Part shown: one piece after another, positions 19,368 to 29,200 of the stretch
How the letters are laid out: each line of letters opens with the position of its first letter
Position numbering within the stretch: position 1 is the stretch's first letter
Assembly: GCF_009832745.1 (NCBI RefSeq)
Contig: NZ_VRMJ01000042.1
Span: 1 to 64,000 of the forward strand
Length of the DNA: 64,000 nt
Direction: 5' to 3'
Source of the DNA: Polaribacter septentrionalilitoris
Lineage (GTDB): Bacteria; Bacteroidota; Bacteroidia; Flavobacteriales; Flavobacteriaceae
The notes under the pieces: generated by a model
What the model was told of the DNA's origin: nothing
What the model saw: only the letters and a program-made list of their open reading frames with translations
Database searches by the model: none
Translations under genes and position numbers: made by a program

Positions 19368-19976
19368 CTAAACTATTCTTTTTATTTCAACTTTATACAA
19401 AGTTTTAAAAATACTAAAAATAGCATCAGCATCATTTTTTCGAATAGAAATAAGATACTCACAATTCATTTCTAATTTTTGATTGATTATTTCGATATTT
19501 TTCTCTTTAATAATTCTTTGTACAGCATTCATCATTTCATAACCAAAATTTAATTGAAAATGAACATTAATGGTCTTTTCTAAAATTTCTGATGACTCTA
19601 AAGATAATTTAGCAGATGTTTTGTAGGCTGATATTAAACCACCAACCCCTAATTTTGTTCCTCCAAAATAACGAACAGAAACTACTAAAATATTGGTTAC
19701 CTCAAAAGATTGAATTTGACCATAAATGGGCAAACCTGCAGAATTATTAGGCTCTCCATCATCATTTGCTCTAAATTTAATATCTTCTATTCCTATTTGA
19801 TAAGCATAACAAAAATGACGTGCAGAGTGATGTTTTTTCTTTAACTCTTCTAAACATGTTTTAACATCATCTTCTGACAAAACAGGAAATGTATATCCAA
19901 AAAACTTACTTCCCTTTTCTTTAAAAAAAGTTTCTTTTGAAGCTTTTTTTATGGTTTTATAACTGTCTTCTAACAT
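19368..19976 (-). CDS. YigZ/IMPACT family protein (UPF0029)
   Basis: The 202-residue protein has an N-terminal UPF0029 domain: HHSARHFCYAY, then the family signature RANDDGEPNNSAGLPIYGQ (about 70-88) and VRYFGGTKLGVGGLI. The C-terminal domain (about 135-202) is of the DUF1949 type. The family is widely conserved; ribosome or RNA association is proposed but a biochemical role is unsettled. It lies 1 bp after the EamA transporter stop. Confidence 0.88.
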   Translation of the reverse strand: MLEDSYKTIKKASKETFFKEKGSKFFGYTFPVLSEDDVKTCLEELKKKHHSARHFCYAYQIGIEDIKFRANDDGEPNNSAGLPIYGQIQSFEVTNILVVSVRYFGGTKLGVGGLISAYKTSAKLSLESSEILEKTINVHFQLNFGYEMMNAVQRIIKEKNIEIINQKLEMNCEYLISIRKNDADAIFSIFKTLYKVEIKRIV

Positions 19977-19977
19977 A

Positions 19978-20841
19978 TTATGCTATGGTTACTATAATTA
20001 TTCCAATAATTGCTAAAAACACCCCAATTTTATTTTTTAAGCTAAAATGTTCTTTAAATAAAAATAAACCTACAAGTGTAGATAGAATTACAATTCCTAC
20101 ATTGTTTACGGTAAACAAAACAGAGCTTTCAAAATTTTTATGCTGTAAAGCTTTTATTAAAAACACAATAGAATAGTAATTAGGAATCCCCAAAACAATA
20201 CCTGCTATAATATTTTTTACTCCAAAAGGTGTTGTTTTTTTTAATGATTTTATTCCTAAAATGATTAATCCAAAAATAGCTGCAACACTAAATAAACTTC
20301 CTGAGAAAATAGCTACTTCATTTTCTGGAACAAAATTTACTTCTACATATTTTAAAATAGTATCTATTGCCCCAGAACCAAAAAAAAGCAATATTGGAAA
20401 CAACAAACTGGCTTTTTTAATTTTTGTTTTAGATTCTTTAACTGATGCCAGGTATACCGCTAAAAGTGCAATAGCAACTCCTATAGCTTTTAAAAAAGTA
20501 ACCGATTCATTGTAAAGTAAAACACCAAAAAGTACCGGAATCACCACAGACATTTTACCTGCAACAGACGCAACTGAAACACCATTTTTCTGAGCAGTCA
20601 TAGCCATTACAAAAAAAATAGCCACAAACAACACACCTAAAATTAATGCACCATAAATCCAAGGTTGATTAGGTATTTCTGAAAAATTTACACTTTTTTC
20701 TGCAAATGCAAAACCCAAACTAAAAGCGACTATATAATTAATTACAATTGCCTTTAAAACATCAATTTTATAAATGCCAAAGTATTTAAATATCACAAAT
20801 AATCCTGTAGAAAAAAGGATGCTTAAGAGTAAATAAATCAA
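19978..20841 (-). CDS. EamA-family (DMT superfamily) transporter
   Basis: The 287-residue inner-membrane protein has about ten transmembrane helices arranged as two EamA repeats (about 5-135 and 150-285). The signature-like VIPVLFGVLLYNESVTFLK occurs at the end of the first and VGLFLFKEHFSLKN at the end of the second. The substrate is unknown. The start is a TTG at 20841 whose bases overlap the TGA stop of the HAD gene (TTGA), indicating coupled translation. Confidence 0.85.
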   Translation of the reverse strand: MIYLLLSILFSTGLFVIFKYFGIYKIDVLKAIVINYIVAFSLGFAFAEKSVNFSEIPNQPWIYGALILGVLFVAIFFVMAMTAQKNGVSVASVAGKMSVVIPVLFGVLLYNESVTFLKAIGVAIALLAVYLASVKESKTKIKKASLLFPILLFFGSGAIDTILKYVEVNFVPENEVAIFSGSLFSVAAIFGLIILGIKSLKKTTPFGVKNIIAGIVLGIPNYYSIVFLIKALQHKNFESSVLFTVNNVGIVILSTLVGLFLFKEHFSLKNKIGVFLAIIGIIIVTIA

Positions 20842-21449
20842 AATAAATCGCCTTTTCGGATAAATAATTCAGTGACATCTTCTTCACCCGGAATTAAATT
20901 CCAAACGTGAATTCCTAATGAATGTGCAGCGTCTGTATTTTCTTTGGTGTCATCTATAAAAATAGTTTCTTCAGCAATCAACTTATTTTCATTTAAAACA
21001 AATTTATAAATATCTAAATTTGGTTTTTTAAAATGAATTTCATGAGTTAAATAAAACTGTTCAAAACAGGTTTTAAATTCGTTAAATAACTCTATTCCCC
21101 AATTTTCTTTAATCCAAGAAATATGCATGTCATTGGTATTGCTCAGTAAAAAAACTCTATATTTTTTTGTTGTCACTAATTCTTTAAGAAAGTCTAATCT
21201 TCTTAAAGGAAAATCTAATAAAATAGAATTCCATACGTTTTTTAAATCTTCTGAAGAAACACCAACTTTATTATTAAAAAACTCTAAAAATTCATTCGTA
21301 GAAATCAATCCCATTTCATAGTGATCTAAAATAGATTTCACTTCAACATCTGTCTCAAAAATATTTAATTTTTGAATTTCTTTTGCAAAACCTTTTTTAT
21401 CTAAATTGATAAAAATATCGCCAAAATCAAATATGATATTCTTAATCAT
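20838..21449 (-). CDS. HAD-superfamily (IA/YihX-like) phosphatase
   Basis: The 203-residue haloacid-dehalogenase-like hydrolase starts IIFDFGDIFINLD (nucleophile Asp8). FLLSNTNDMH is motif II, a Lys in HFKKP is motif III, and IFIDDTKENTDAA is motif IV. Position +2 after the nucleophile is Gly, as in the YihX/DFGNV subgroup, so this is not a defect. It overlaps ribD by 8 bp and may supply the 5-amino-6-ribitylamino-uracil phosphate phosphatase of riboflavin synthesis, but that is only context. Confidence 0.85.
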   Translation of the reverse strand: MIKNIIFDFGDIFINLDKKGFAKEIQKLNIFETDVEVKSILDHYEMGLISTNEFLEFFNNKVGVSSEDLKNVWNSILLDFPLRRLDFLKELVTTKKYRVFLLSNTNDMHISWIKENWGIELFNEFKTCFEQFYLTHEIHFKKPNLDIYKFVLNENKLIAEETIFIDDTKENTDAAHSLGIHVWNLIPGEEDVTELFIRKGDLF

Positions 21450-22485
21450 TGGTATATATTTTTAAAACATCTTTTTGAATGTTTATGTGTTCTTTTTTTG
21501 ACGCGTTAAAAATCGGTGCTAAAACTCCTTTTCCAAAAGTAACATCACCTGTAAAAACTCGAGCTTCATCCCATAGATTTTCATCTATAAAATTTTGTAG
21601 CGTTTTTGTTCCTCCTTCAATAATAACAGATTGAATGTTGTGCTTGTAAAGAACATCACAGATTTGTTTTGCCATGTTTTTTGAGAAATTTATTGTTTCA
21701 AAAATTAGCTCTTGACTGCCCTCGATCTGAGAATTATTTTTTTCAGTAATAAAAATTGTTTTCACACTTCCATCAAAAACATGTAAATTTTCAGGAATTC
21801 TTAAAGTTCTATCGATTACAATTCTAACAGGATTTTGGCCAAACCAACTTCTTACATTCAATTTAGGATTATCTGAAACAACTGTATTTGTCCCAACTAA
21901 AATTGCATGCCCTTTAGCTCTCCATTTATGCACCAATTGTTGAGAGCATGGGTTAGAAATCCAAACAGGTCCTTGCTTGTTCTTAGAAATTGGAGCTACA
22001 AAACCATCTTTAGTTTCCGCCCATTTTAAAATGATGTAGGGTCGTTTTTTTTCTTGATCTGTAAAAAACCGTTTATGATGCGCTCTGCATTCATCTTCTA
22101 AAACACCAATTACAACTTCAATTCCAGCATTTTGCAATCGTTCAATACCCTTACCCGATACTAAACTGTTAGAATCCACACAACCAATGACAACTTTTTT
22201 GAACTGATGTTTTACAATTAAATCTGCACAAGGTGGTGTTTTACCAAAATGAGAACAAGGTTCTAAAGTCACATAAATTGTTGCTGATTTCAAAACCGAT
22301 TTATCTTTTACAGCAGCAATTGCATTTACCTCAGCGTGATTTTTTCCATAAGGTGATGTAAACCCTTCAGCAATAATTTTATTATCATATACTACAACTG
22401 CACCTACAGAAGGATTTGGACGAGCAGTTCCAATTCCGTTTTTGGCAATTTGCAAACAACGTTGTATGTACTTTTTATGATCCAA
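21442..22485 (-). CDS. ribD: Bifunctional riboflavin biosynthesis deaminase/reductase RibD
   Basis: It deaminates and then reduces the pyrimidine intermediate in riboflavin synthesis. The N-terminal cytidine-deaminase-like domain (1-145) has the zinc ligands His50 (HAEVNA), Cys77 and Cys86 (PCSHFGKTPPC). The C-terminal reductase domain (about 150-347) has KWAETKDGF, VGTNTVVSDNPKLNVR and IIEGGTKTLQNF. Full length, 347 residues. It directly abuts the LEA14-like gene and overlaps the HAD gene. Confidence 0.96.
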   Translation of the reverse strand: MDHKKYIQRCLQIAKNGIGTARPNPSVGAVVVYDNKIIAEGFTSPYGKNHAEVNAIAAVKDKSVLKSATIYVTLEPCSHFGKTPPCADLIVKHQFKKVVIGCVDSNSLVSGKGIERLQNAGIEVVIGVLEDECRAHHKRFFTDQEKKRPYIILKWAETKDGFVAPISKNKQGPVWISNPCSQQLVHKWRAKGHAILVGTNTVVSDNPKLNVRSWFGQNPVRIVIDRTLRIPENLHVFDGSVKTIFITEKNNSQIEGSQELIFETINFSKNMAKQICDVLYKHNIQSVIIEGGTKTLQNFIDENLWDEARVFTGDVTFGKGVLAPIFNASKKEHINIQKDVLKIYTND

Positions 22486-22947
22486 TTATAGCTTTATTTC
22501 TTTGGTTTGATTTATTACAAAAACTTTTTTAAACCCTAAGAACTTGTATTGTAAATTTCCTTTAAATTGTATTTTAATCGATTTATTAAAAATAGTGTTG
22601 AGCAAGCCACCTAAAATTCCGTTTTTATTATTTTCAAACACTCGTTTTGTTGGGATGACAACGTGTAAAGGAATAGCAAATTCTTTTCTAGCAGGTACTT
22701 TAAAATCATCAGAAAAAACCTGAGCCACTTCATTATTATTTACAAATATTGACAAATTATCAGTAGAAATTTTACCTCCTACATCATTTGGGTTTTCAAA
22801 AAAAGCTTCTGCTTTTAAACGTATTGTATCTGATGCAATTGCAATTACCTTTACATTATCTACTTTCAAAAAAACAGGTTCTTTGTTTACAGAACAGCTT
22901 GTTATTATAAGAAACAAAACAATAAAATAGATCAGTTTTTTCATCAA
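22486..22947 (-). CDS. LEA14-like lipoprotein
   Basis: The 153-residue protein has a lipobox IITSC (Cys near residue 18) followed by a single LEA2/WHy-type beta-sandwich (about 25-150). It has the pattern seen in this fold: FENPNDVGG, then IFVNN and FKVPARKEFAIPLHV. It is probably anchored in the envelope; the role is unknown. It is the promoter-proximal gene of the ribD operon and abuts ribD without a gap. Confidence 0.75.
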   Translation of the reverse strand: MMKKLIYFIVLFLIITSCSVNKEPVFLKVDNVKVIAIASDTIRLKAEAFFENPNDVGGKISTDNLSIFVNNNEVAQVFSDDFKVPARKEFAIPLHVVIPTKRVFENNKNGILGGLLNTIFNKSIKIQFKGNLQYKFLGFKKVFVINQTKEIKL

Positions 22948-22978
22948 GAATATTTAAAAAATAGGTAAATTGCTCTTG

Positions 22979-23007
22979 CAAAAATACAGTATTATATGAT
23001 ACCTCAA
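22979..23007 (-). promoter_or_regulatory. Promoter of the LEA14-ribD-HAD-EamA-yigZ operon
   Basis: TTG at 23007-23005, an 18-bp spacer and TATTTTTG at 22986-22979 on the minus strand form a good match to the Bacteroidota consensus. The -33 element lies within the first codons of the divergent GNAT gene. Confidence 0.7.
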
Positions 23008-23490
23008 GATTTTATCATAAGAGAAATTCAACCTGATGACAATGCGCAAATGGCAGTTGTAATCCGTGAAGTAATTTTAGAAATGGGTGCTCCAAAAGTT
23101 GGCACTGCATATGAGGATAGAGCTACTGACCAAATGTTTGAAAACTACCAAAAACCAAAAGCTGCTTATTTTGTTATGGAACATAAAAATAAAATTGTTG
23201 GTGGTGCTGGAATTGCTCAATTAGATAACTTTGAAGGCAATACTTGTGAATTGCAAAAAATGTATTTTTTACCAATTGCAAGAGGAAAAGGTTTAGGCAC
23301 AAAACTAATTTCAATTTGCTTAGAAAAAGCCAAAGAATTTGGTTTTGGCAATTGTTATTTAGAAACCTTACCATATATGAAAGCCGCTGTAAAATTGTAT
23401 AAAAAATATGGTTTTACAGACTTAGAAAAACCTATGGGAAATACCAGACATTACAACTGTAATGTCTGGATGATTAAAGAAATAAACTAA
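22996..23490 (+). CDS. GNAT N-acetyltransferase
   Basis: The 164-residue single GNAT domain has DFIIREIQPDDNAQM at the start, the acetyl-CoA loop YFLPIARGKGLGTKLI (about 92-107) and AAVKLYKKYGFTDLEKP at the end. The substrate is unknown. It is followed after 2 bp by the cardiolipin synthase gene, so GNAT-cls-prmC form a plus-strand operon. Confidence 0.88.
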   Translation: MIPQDFIIREIQPDDNAQMAVVIREVILEMGAPKVGTAYEDRATDQMFENYQKPKAAYFVMEHKNKIVGGAGIAQLDNFEGNTCELQKMYFLPIARGKGLGTKLISICLEKAKEFGFGNCYLETLPYMKAAVKLYKKYGFTDLEKPMGNTRHYNCNVWMIKEIN

Positions 23491-23492
23491 AT

Positions 23493-24917
23493 TTGACATT
23501 TTATATACTTGGTGTTTTACATATAATCCTGTTTAGTGGGGCTTTCTATAATATTCTCTATTTTGGTGTAAAACCCTCTAAATCTTTAAGCTGGATTTTA
23601 ATTACGTTACTCTTTCCTTTTATAGGTGTGTTTGCCTTTTTACTTTTTGGAATCAACAGAAGAAAAATTAAATTTTTTGAACTTAAAGAAACTAAAAAAA
23701 GAAAGAATTATATTAAAAGTACTTTTTCGAATTCTGAAGATAAATTTGCATCAGACTTAAAAACTATCAAAGAAAAAAAAATAGCTAATTTAATTTATAA
23801 TAATACTAAAACACCTGTTTCTAATAGTAATAATTTAAAAATTTTAAAAAACGGAAAAGAAACTTTTGATGATATTTTTGAAGCCATTCAAAATGCAAAA
23901 GAGTTTATTCATTTGCAATATTTTATTATTGAAGAAGGTGAGATTTTATCAAAAATAATCTCTCTTTTAAAAGAAAAGCGAAAAGAAAATGTAGCCGTTA
24001 GAATTTTGTATGATGCCATCGGCAGTTATAGCTTAAGTAAAGCTATAAAACAAGAATTAAAAGATACTGGTATTGAAGTATATCCTGAAATGCCCTTGAA
24101 ATATGGAAATTTTATATTTACATTAAATTATAGAAATCATCGAAAAATTTGTATTGTAGATAACAAAATTGGGTTTACAGGTGGTGTAAATATTACTGAT
24201 GAATATATTACTGACGATGATTTTTTAGGTGTTTGGCAAGATGCTCATATCAAAATTGAAGGAGAGGCTGTTTACAGCTTACAGAAATCGTTTATTAAAG
24301 ATTTCTTTTATGCTACTGATATAGATTTAAGTAAAAAAGAAAAATACAATATAACACACAAATCAAATCATCATACTCAAGTTCAAATAGTTTCTAGCGG
24401 CCCTGATTATGAGCAATCAGTTGTCATGCAGCAGTATCTGAGTTTTATCAATTTAGCTGAGAAAAGTATTTGTGTGATGAATCCTTATTTCATACCAACA
24501 TTCTCAATTTTAGAAGCATTTAAAATTGCAGCTTTGAGCGGTGTAAAAGTTACATTATTACTACCCAAAAAAGGCGATTCTAAAATAGCTACATACAGTA
24601 TGTTTTCTTATTTTGAAATCCTTTTAAAAGCTGGTGTAGAAATTTATTTAAGAGATGATTTTTCACATAGTAAAGTTATTTTTATTGATGATGAAATTGC
24701 TTCTATAGGATCTACCAATTTTGATTGCAGAAGTTTTGAACACAATTATGAACTGAATGCCATTATTTACGATTCTAAAACTACTTTAGAAATTCGAAAA
24801 GAGTTTGACATGCGAAAAGAAAAAGCTCAAAAAATTGAATTTAACGAATTTAAAAATAGGTCAAAAACTCAAAAAACTCTAGAGCGCTTGTGTCGTTTTT
24901 TTAGTCCTTTATTGTAA
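23493..24917 (+). CDS. cls: Cardiolipin synthase (phospholipase D superfamily)
   Basis: It condenses phosphatidylglycerol to cardiolipin in the inner membrane. The 474 residues comprise two N-terminal transmembrane helices (about 4-24 and 34-54) and two HKD motifs: HRKICIVDNKIGFTGG near residue 216 and HSKVIFIDDEIASIGS near residue 391. The start is TTG at 23493, two bases after the GNAT stop; it is placed correctly before the first helix. Confidence 0.92.
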   Translation: MTFYILGVLHIILFSGAFYNILYFGVKPSKSLSWILITLLFPFIGVFAFLLFGINRRKIKFFELKETKKRKNYIKSTFSNSEDKFASDLKTIKEKKIANLIYNNTKTPVSNSNNLKILKNGKETFDDIFEAIQNAKEFIHLQYFIIEEGEILSKIISLLKEKRKENVAVRILYDAIGSYSLSKAIKQELKDTGIEVYPEMPLKYGNFIFTLNYRNHRKICIVDNKIGFTGGVNITDEYITDDDFLGVWQDAHIKIEGEAVYSLQKSFIKDFFYATDIDLSKKEKYNITHKSNHHTQVQIVSSGPDYEQSVVMQQYLSFINLAEKSICVMNPYFIPTFSILEAFKIAALSGVKVTLLLPKKGDSKIATYSMFSYFEILLKAGVEIYLRDDFSHSKVIFIDDEIASIGSTNFDCRSFEHNYELNAIIYDSKTTLEIRKEFDMRKEKAQKIEFNEFKNRSKTQKTLERLCRFFSPLL

Positions 24918-24922
24918 ATCTC

Positions 24923-25795
24923 ATGATGCTTAAAGAATTTAAAATCTTTTTTTCTAATGAATTGGCTGATGTCTTCCCAAAAACAGAGGTTGATACTTTT
25001 TTCTTTTTATTGATAGAACAAAAGCTAAATCTACAAAGAGTAGATACAGTTTTACAACCTGATTTTATAATTGTTGATGATCAATTACTTGAATTTAAAA
25101 ACATTATAAAACGACTTCAAAAAGAAGAACCTATTCAATATATTTTAGGAAACACTGAGTTTTTTGGATTGCCTTTTCAAGTAAATAAACATACTCTAAT
25201 TCCAAGACCAGAAACCGAAGAATTGGTAGAGTGGATATTAAGTGAAGTTAAACAATTACAAATACTGAGTAATCATAAGTTAAAGATTCTTGATATAGGA
25301 ACAGGAACTGGCTGCATACCAATTACTCTAGCTAAAAACCTTAAAAATGTTGAAGTTTCTGCAATTGATGTTTCTAAAAAAGCTTTAAAAATTGCACAGC
25401 AAAACGCATTATTAAATAATGTTGAGATTCATTTTTTAGAAGTTGATATTCTTAAAGCTAATAAATTACCTCAACAATATGATATTATTGTTTCAAATCC
25501 TCCATATGTAAGAGAACTTGAAAAGGAAGAAATTAAAAATAATGTTCTACAAAACGAACCTCATTTAGCCTTGTTTGTTGATGATAACAATCCGCTTATT
25601 TTTTATAATAAAATTACTGATTTGGCAAAAAAACATTTAACAACAAATGGTTTGTTATTTTTTGAAATTAACCAATATTTAGGTAATGAAACATTAGAAA
25701 TGATTCGTCAAAAAAGGCTTCAAGACATTGAACTTAAAAAAGACTTTTTCGGAAATGACAGAATGTTAAAAGCAAGTTTAAGTACTGGATTGTAG
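24923..25795 (+). CDS. prmC: Release-factor glutamine methyltransferase PrmC
   Basis: It methylates the GGQ glutamine of release factors RF1 and RF2. The 290 residues have a helical N-domain (1-85), TLIPRPETEELVEW, the SAM motif ILDIGTGTGCIPI (about 115-127) and the catalytic NPPYV near residue 192. Full length. It is 5 bp downstream of cls and ends in a modest hairpin. Confidence 0.95.
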   Translation: MMLKEFKIFFSNELADVFPKTEVDTFFFLLIEQKLNLQRVDTVLQPDFIIVDDQLLEFKNIIKRLQKEEPIQYILGNTEFFGLPFQVNKHTLIPRPETEELVEWILSEVKQLQILSNHKLKILDIGTGTGCIPITLAKNLKNVEVSAIDVSKKALKIAQQNALLNNVEIHFLEVDILKANKLPQQYDIIVSNPPYVRELEKEEIKNNVLQNEPHLALFVDDNNPLIFYNKITDLAKKHLTTNGLLFFEINQYLGNETLEMIRQKRLQDIELKKDFFGNDRMLKASLSTGL

Positions 25796-25801
25796 CGTTT
25801 T

Positions 25802-25827
25802 AAAAACAGGTATTTATACCCGTTTTG
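25802..25827 (+). terminator. Weak terminator after prmC
   Basis: AAAACAGGTAT can pair with ATACCCGTTTT (one A-C mismatch), 7 bp after the prmC stop, followed by a short T-run. Confidence 0.45.
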
Positions 25828-26237
25828 TTAAAATATTTTTATTTATTAAAATTTTAACACTATATTTACAATATCAACAAATATTTAACTTTAACCAAAA
25901 GTTATCCCTATATGCTTTTATAACATCCTCAAGCATGAATTTTACTTTTCCATAGTTTTCTAAAATTTCATTTAAAATTTAAAACAAAGTAATTACACTT
26001 AATTTAAACATGACTATAATAAGTTAAGTCCTAATTTCAACTATTACTAACCGAGGCTATCCCTATACGCAACCAAATATCCTCCAAGATGAAACCTTAT
26101 CCTTTATAATTTTAAATTATAATCATATTAAAATTTTCACATAAATTTTTAAATATAATGACATATTTAACGAGTTTATGATGGACTATTATGTCCAAAA
26201 GATACCCTCAATTTAATACTAACTAAACTTTTTTAAA
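25828..26237 (+). promoter_or_regulatory. Long leader of the T9SS adhesin gene with direct repeats
   Basis: About 410 bp without an ORF. Two related blocks lie about 155 bp apart: TTATCCCTATATGC (25902-25915) with ATCCTCAAGCATGAA (25925-25939), and CTATCCCTATACGC (26057-26070) with ATCCTCCAAGATGAA (26079-26093). A partial third, GATACCCTCAA, follows a GGAC/GTCC hairpin at 26183-26211. A -7-like TATATTTAC at 25861-25869 lacks a good -33. The repeats may be regulator sites or RNA elements. Confidence 0.5.
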
Positions 26238-29200
26238 ATGAAAAAAAAATTAACTCAAAAAAGTATTAAAAGTAAAATTATTATGTTTTGCTTTTTATTT
26301 TTTGCTAGTTCATTATTAGCAAGCCACTTTAGACACGGTACAATAAGCTGGCGTGTTGTTAACGGTAATACCGTTGAATTTAAAATTAGTCAAGCCTGGA
26401 GAAATGGCTGTAATATTAACGTAGGACAAACCTGCTATGGCGATACATTTTATTTTGGAGATGGCCAAAGACGGTCATTTTCTGTTGTAGCTACTGCTGT
26501 TAACACTGCAGAAAATTGGTACTATGGAGAAGCTACTTTTACACATACTTATGCCAATATGGGTAATTTTATTGCTTACTTTGGTGGATGTTGTAAAATT
26601 GGCTCCCTATCTAATAATAGTAACGCTTACTGGAGAAGTGAAACTATTGTTAACGTAGGTTCTGGTAATGAATCTCCTGTAACCACCATGGCTCCGATTA
26701 TTAACATGCAAACAGGAACTACCAATGCTACGTTTCAAGTACCAGCATCAGATCCTGATGGAGATAACTTAACTTACAGACTTGCTAGTTACTCTGAAAT
26801 TAACGGTTACCAACCATCAGGGATTTCTATTAATCAAAATACTGGTTTATTAACATTTAATACTCAAGGAAGAAATGTTGGTAGTTTATGGAATGCTTCA
26901 ATTGTTGTAGAAGATGGTAAAACTAAAGTGATTAATGATTTTATCATAAAAATTGTTCAACAATCTAACCCTCCATTATTTGATTATACAACTACACCAA
27001 CAAATGGATTTGTTTATCAAGTTTCACCAGGTGTTCCTGTAAACTTTACTATAAAAGCAGATGATACTGATCCTGGTGCTACAGTTAGTTTACAATCTAT
27101 TGGCGTACCACCTGGAGCAAACATTAATTTAAGTAATCAAAATACAAATTCAATTAGTGGAAGTTTTAGCTGGACACCTACAGCAAATAATCTTGGTACC
27201 AATGTAATTAACTTTTTAGCCCAAGATAATGTAGGAGCTCAAGTAAGTACTTCTGTTACAATTCTCGTAAGCCTAAAACCTCAATTTGATGTTCCTCCAA
27301 CACCTGCAGAAGGTGTTCATAATGTATACAATCCTGGAGATGTAATAAGTTACAATATTCAAGCCTCTGATCCAGACCCATTAGACATTGTTAGTTTTAC
27401 AGATGTCAAAGGAAAAGATATGATGGGCATGCCGATTCCATTATACAACAATGCTTCTTTTAACAACTTAAATGGTATACCCACTAATCCAACTAATGGA
27501 ATATTTACCTGGGCTACACAAGCAAGCGACTGGGGTCACAAACACGTATATCTATATGCAACTGATAGTTATGGAGATGTTACAAGACATGAAATAAGTC
27601 AGCTTATCAATACACCACCAACATTTTCTTCAAACCCTGTTTTAGATGCAGATGTAGGTGTAGCATATTCTTACACGATAAATGTTAGTGATGCTGATGT
27701 AACTTATGGTGATACCATATCAATTTTAGGAATAAACCTACCATCTTGGTTGACTTTAGTTGACAATGGTAATGGAACAGCTACTTTGACTGGAACACCA
27801 TCAGTGTCAGATGTAGGAGTTTCTTCAATCAACATTCAAGCTGAAGACAAAAATCATCATCAAGATCCAAGAGGTACTATTAATCAACTTTTTGACATAT
27901 CAGTAAATAATTGTTCTATAAGTATAGATCCCAAAAATATAACTATTGCTTTAGATGAGAATGGAAACGCAACAATTGCAACAACTTCTACTTTAATAGA
28001 TATTTACGGAGAAGATTTTAACACTGATGTAAATGGAGGTAACGTAACCTCATTAAATAACTGGGATGTTTTAGCAGGTAATGTAGATGTAAATGATTTT
28101 ATTCCAGGAAACGGAAGCAAAGAACTTGACCTAGCTGGTTCAACAAACTCAACTATAAAAAGTAAATCTTCTATAAATTTAACACCTGGTCAATATGAAT
28201 TATCTTTTGATAATAAGTTAAATTCTAATCCAAGTGGAGGAAATTCTGTTCAAGTTTCTATCGGAAGCTCATTTAGTCAACAATTTGCCTCACAAGCCAC
28301 AGCAACTAACGAAAAAGTAACTTTTACTGTTTCTCAATCAGAAAATGCCTTTATTACACTTCAGCAACTTGGTTTTTCTGATGCAGCAGGATCTTTTGTT
28401 GGTAATTTTAAAATAAAAAAGGTAATAAATTCTTATCCAGTAGTAACAGATCTTACAGCTAGCTGTGGTATTTCAAGTGTTTCTATTGATAAATCAAATT
28501 TTGACTGTTCAAACATCGGCAATAATACAGTTACAATTACGGCTACTGATGTAAATGGTAATTCTGCTACTGCATCAGCAATAGTTACAATTAAAGACAC
28601 AACAGCTCCTAATGTAATAACAAAAAACATTACAGTAGAATTAGACGAAAATGGAAATGCTTCAATAACGCCAGAAATGGTAAATAATGGTTCAACTGAT
28701 AGCTGTGGTATTGTTTCATATTCTTTAGATATTACAGAATTTACTTGTGATAATATCGGTGAAAACGTAGTTAACTTAATTGCAACTGATGCATCTGGGA
28801 ATTCAAATTCAGGAACACCTACTATTGTAACAATAGTAGACAATAAAGCTCCTACCGCTTTAACTCAAGACATTTCTATTAATTTAGATGCTAACGGTAA
28901 TGCAACTATAACACCAGAACAAATAAACAATGGGTCTTCTGACAATTGTGGTATTGCCTCTATTTCTTTAAATACTACATCATTTAGTTGTGCCAATATT
29001 GGTGTAAATGAAGTAACTCTTACAGTTACTGATACGAATAACAATGTTTCTACAGCCACTGCAAATGTTACTATTAACGATGTAATAAATCCAACAGCTT
29101 TAACTCAAGATATTTCTATTGATTTAGATGCAAATGGTAATGCAACAATTACACCAGATATGATTGACAACAACTCGTCTGATGCTTGTGGTATTAAATC

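Noticed and set aside
20838..21449. Loss of the second catalytic Asp in the HAD protein
   Set aside because: The D-F-G-D pattern is normal for the YihX-like subgroup, so it is not evidence of inactivation.
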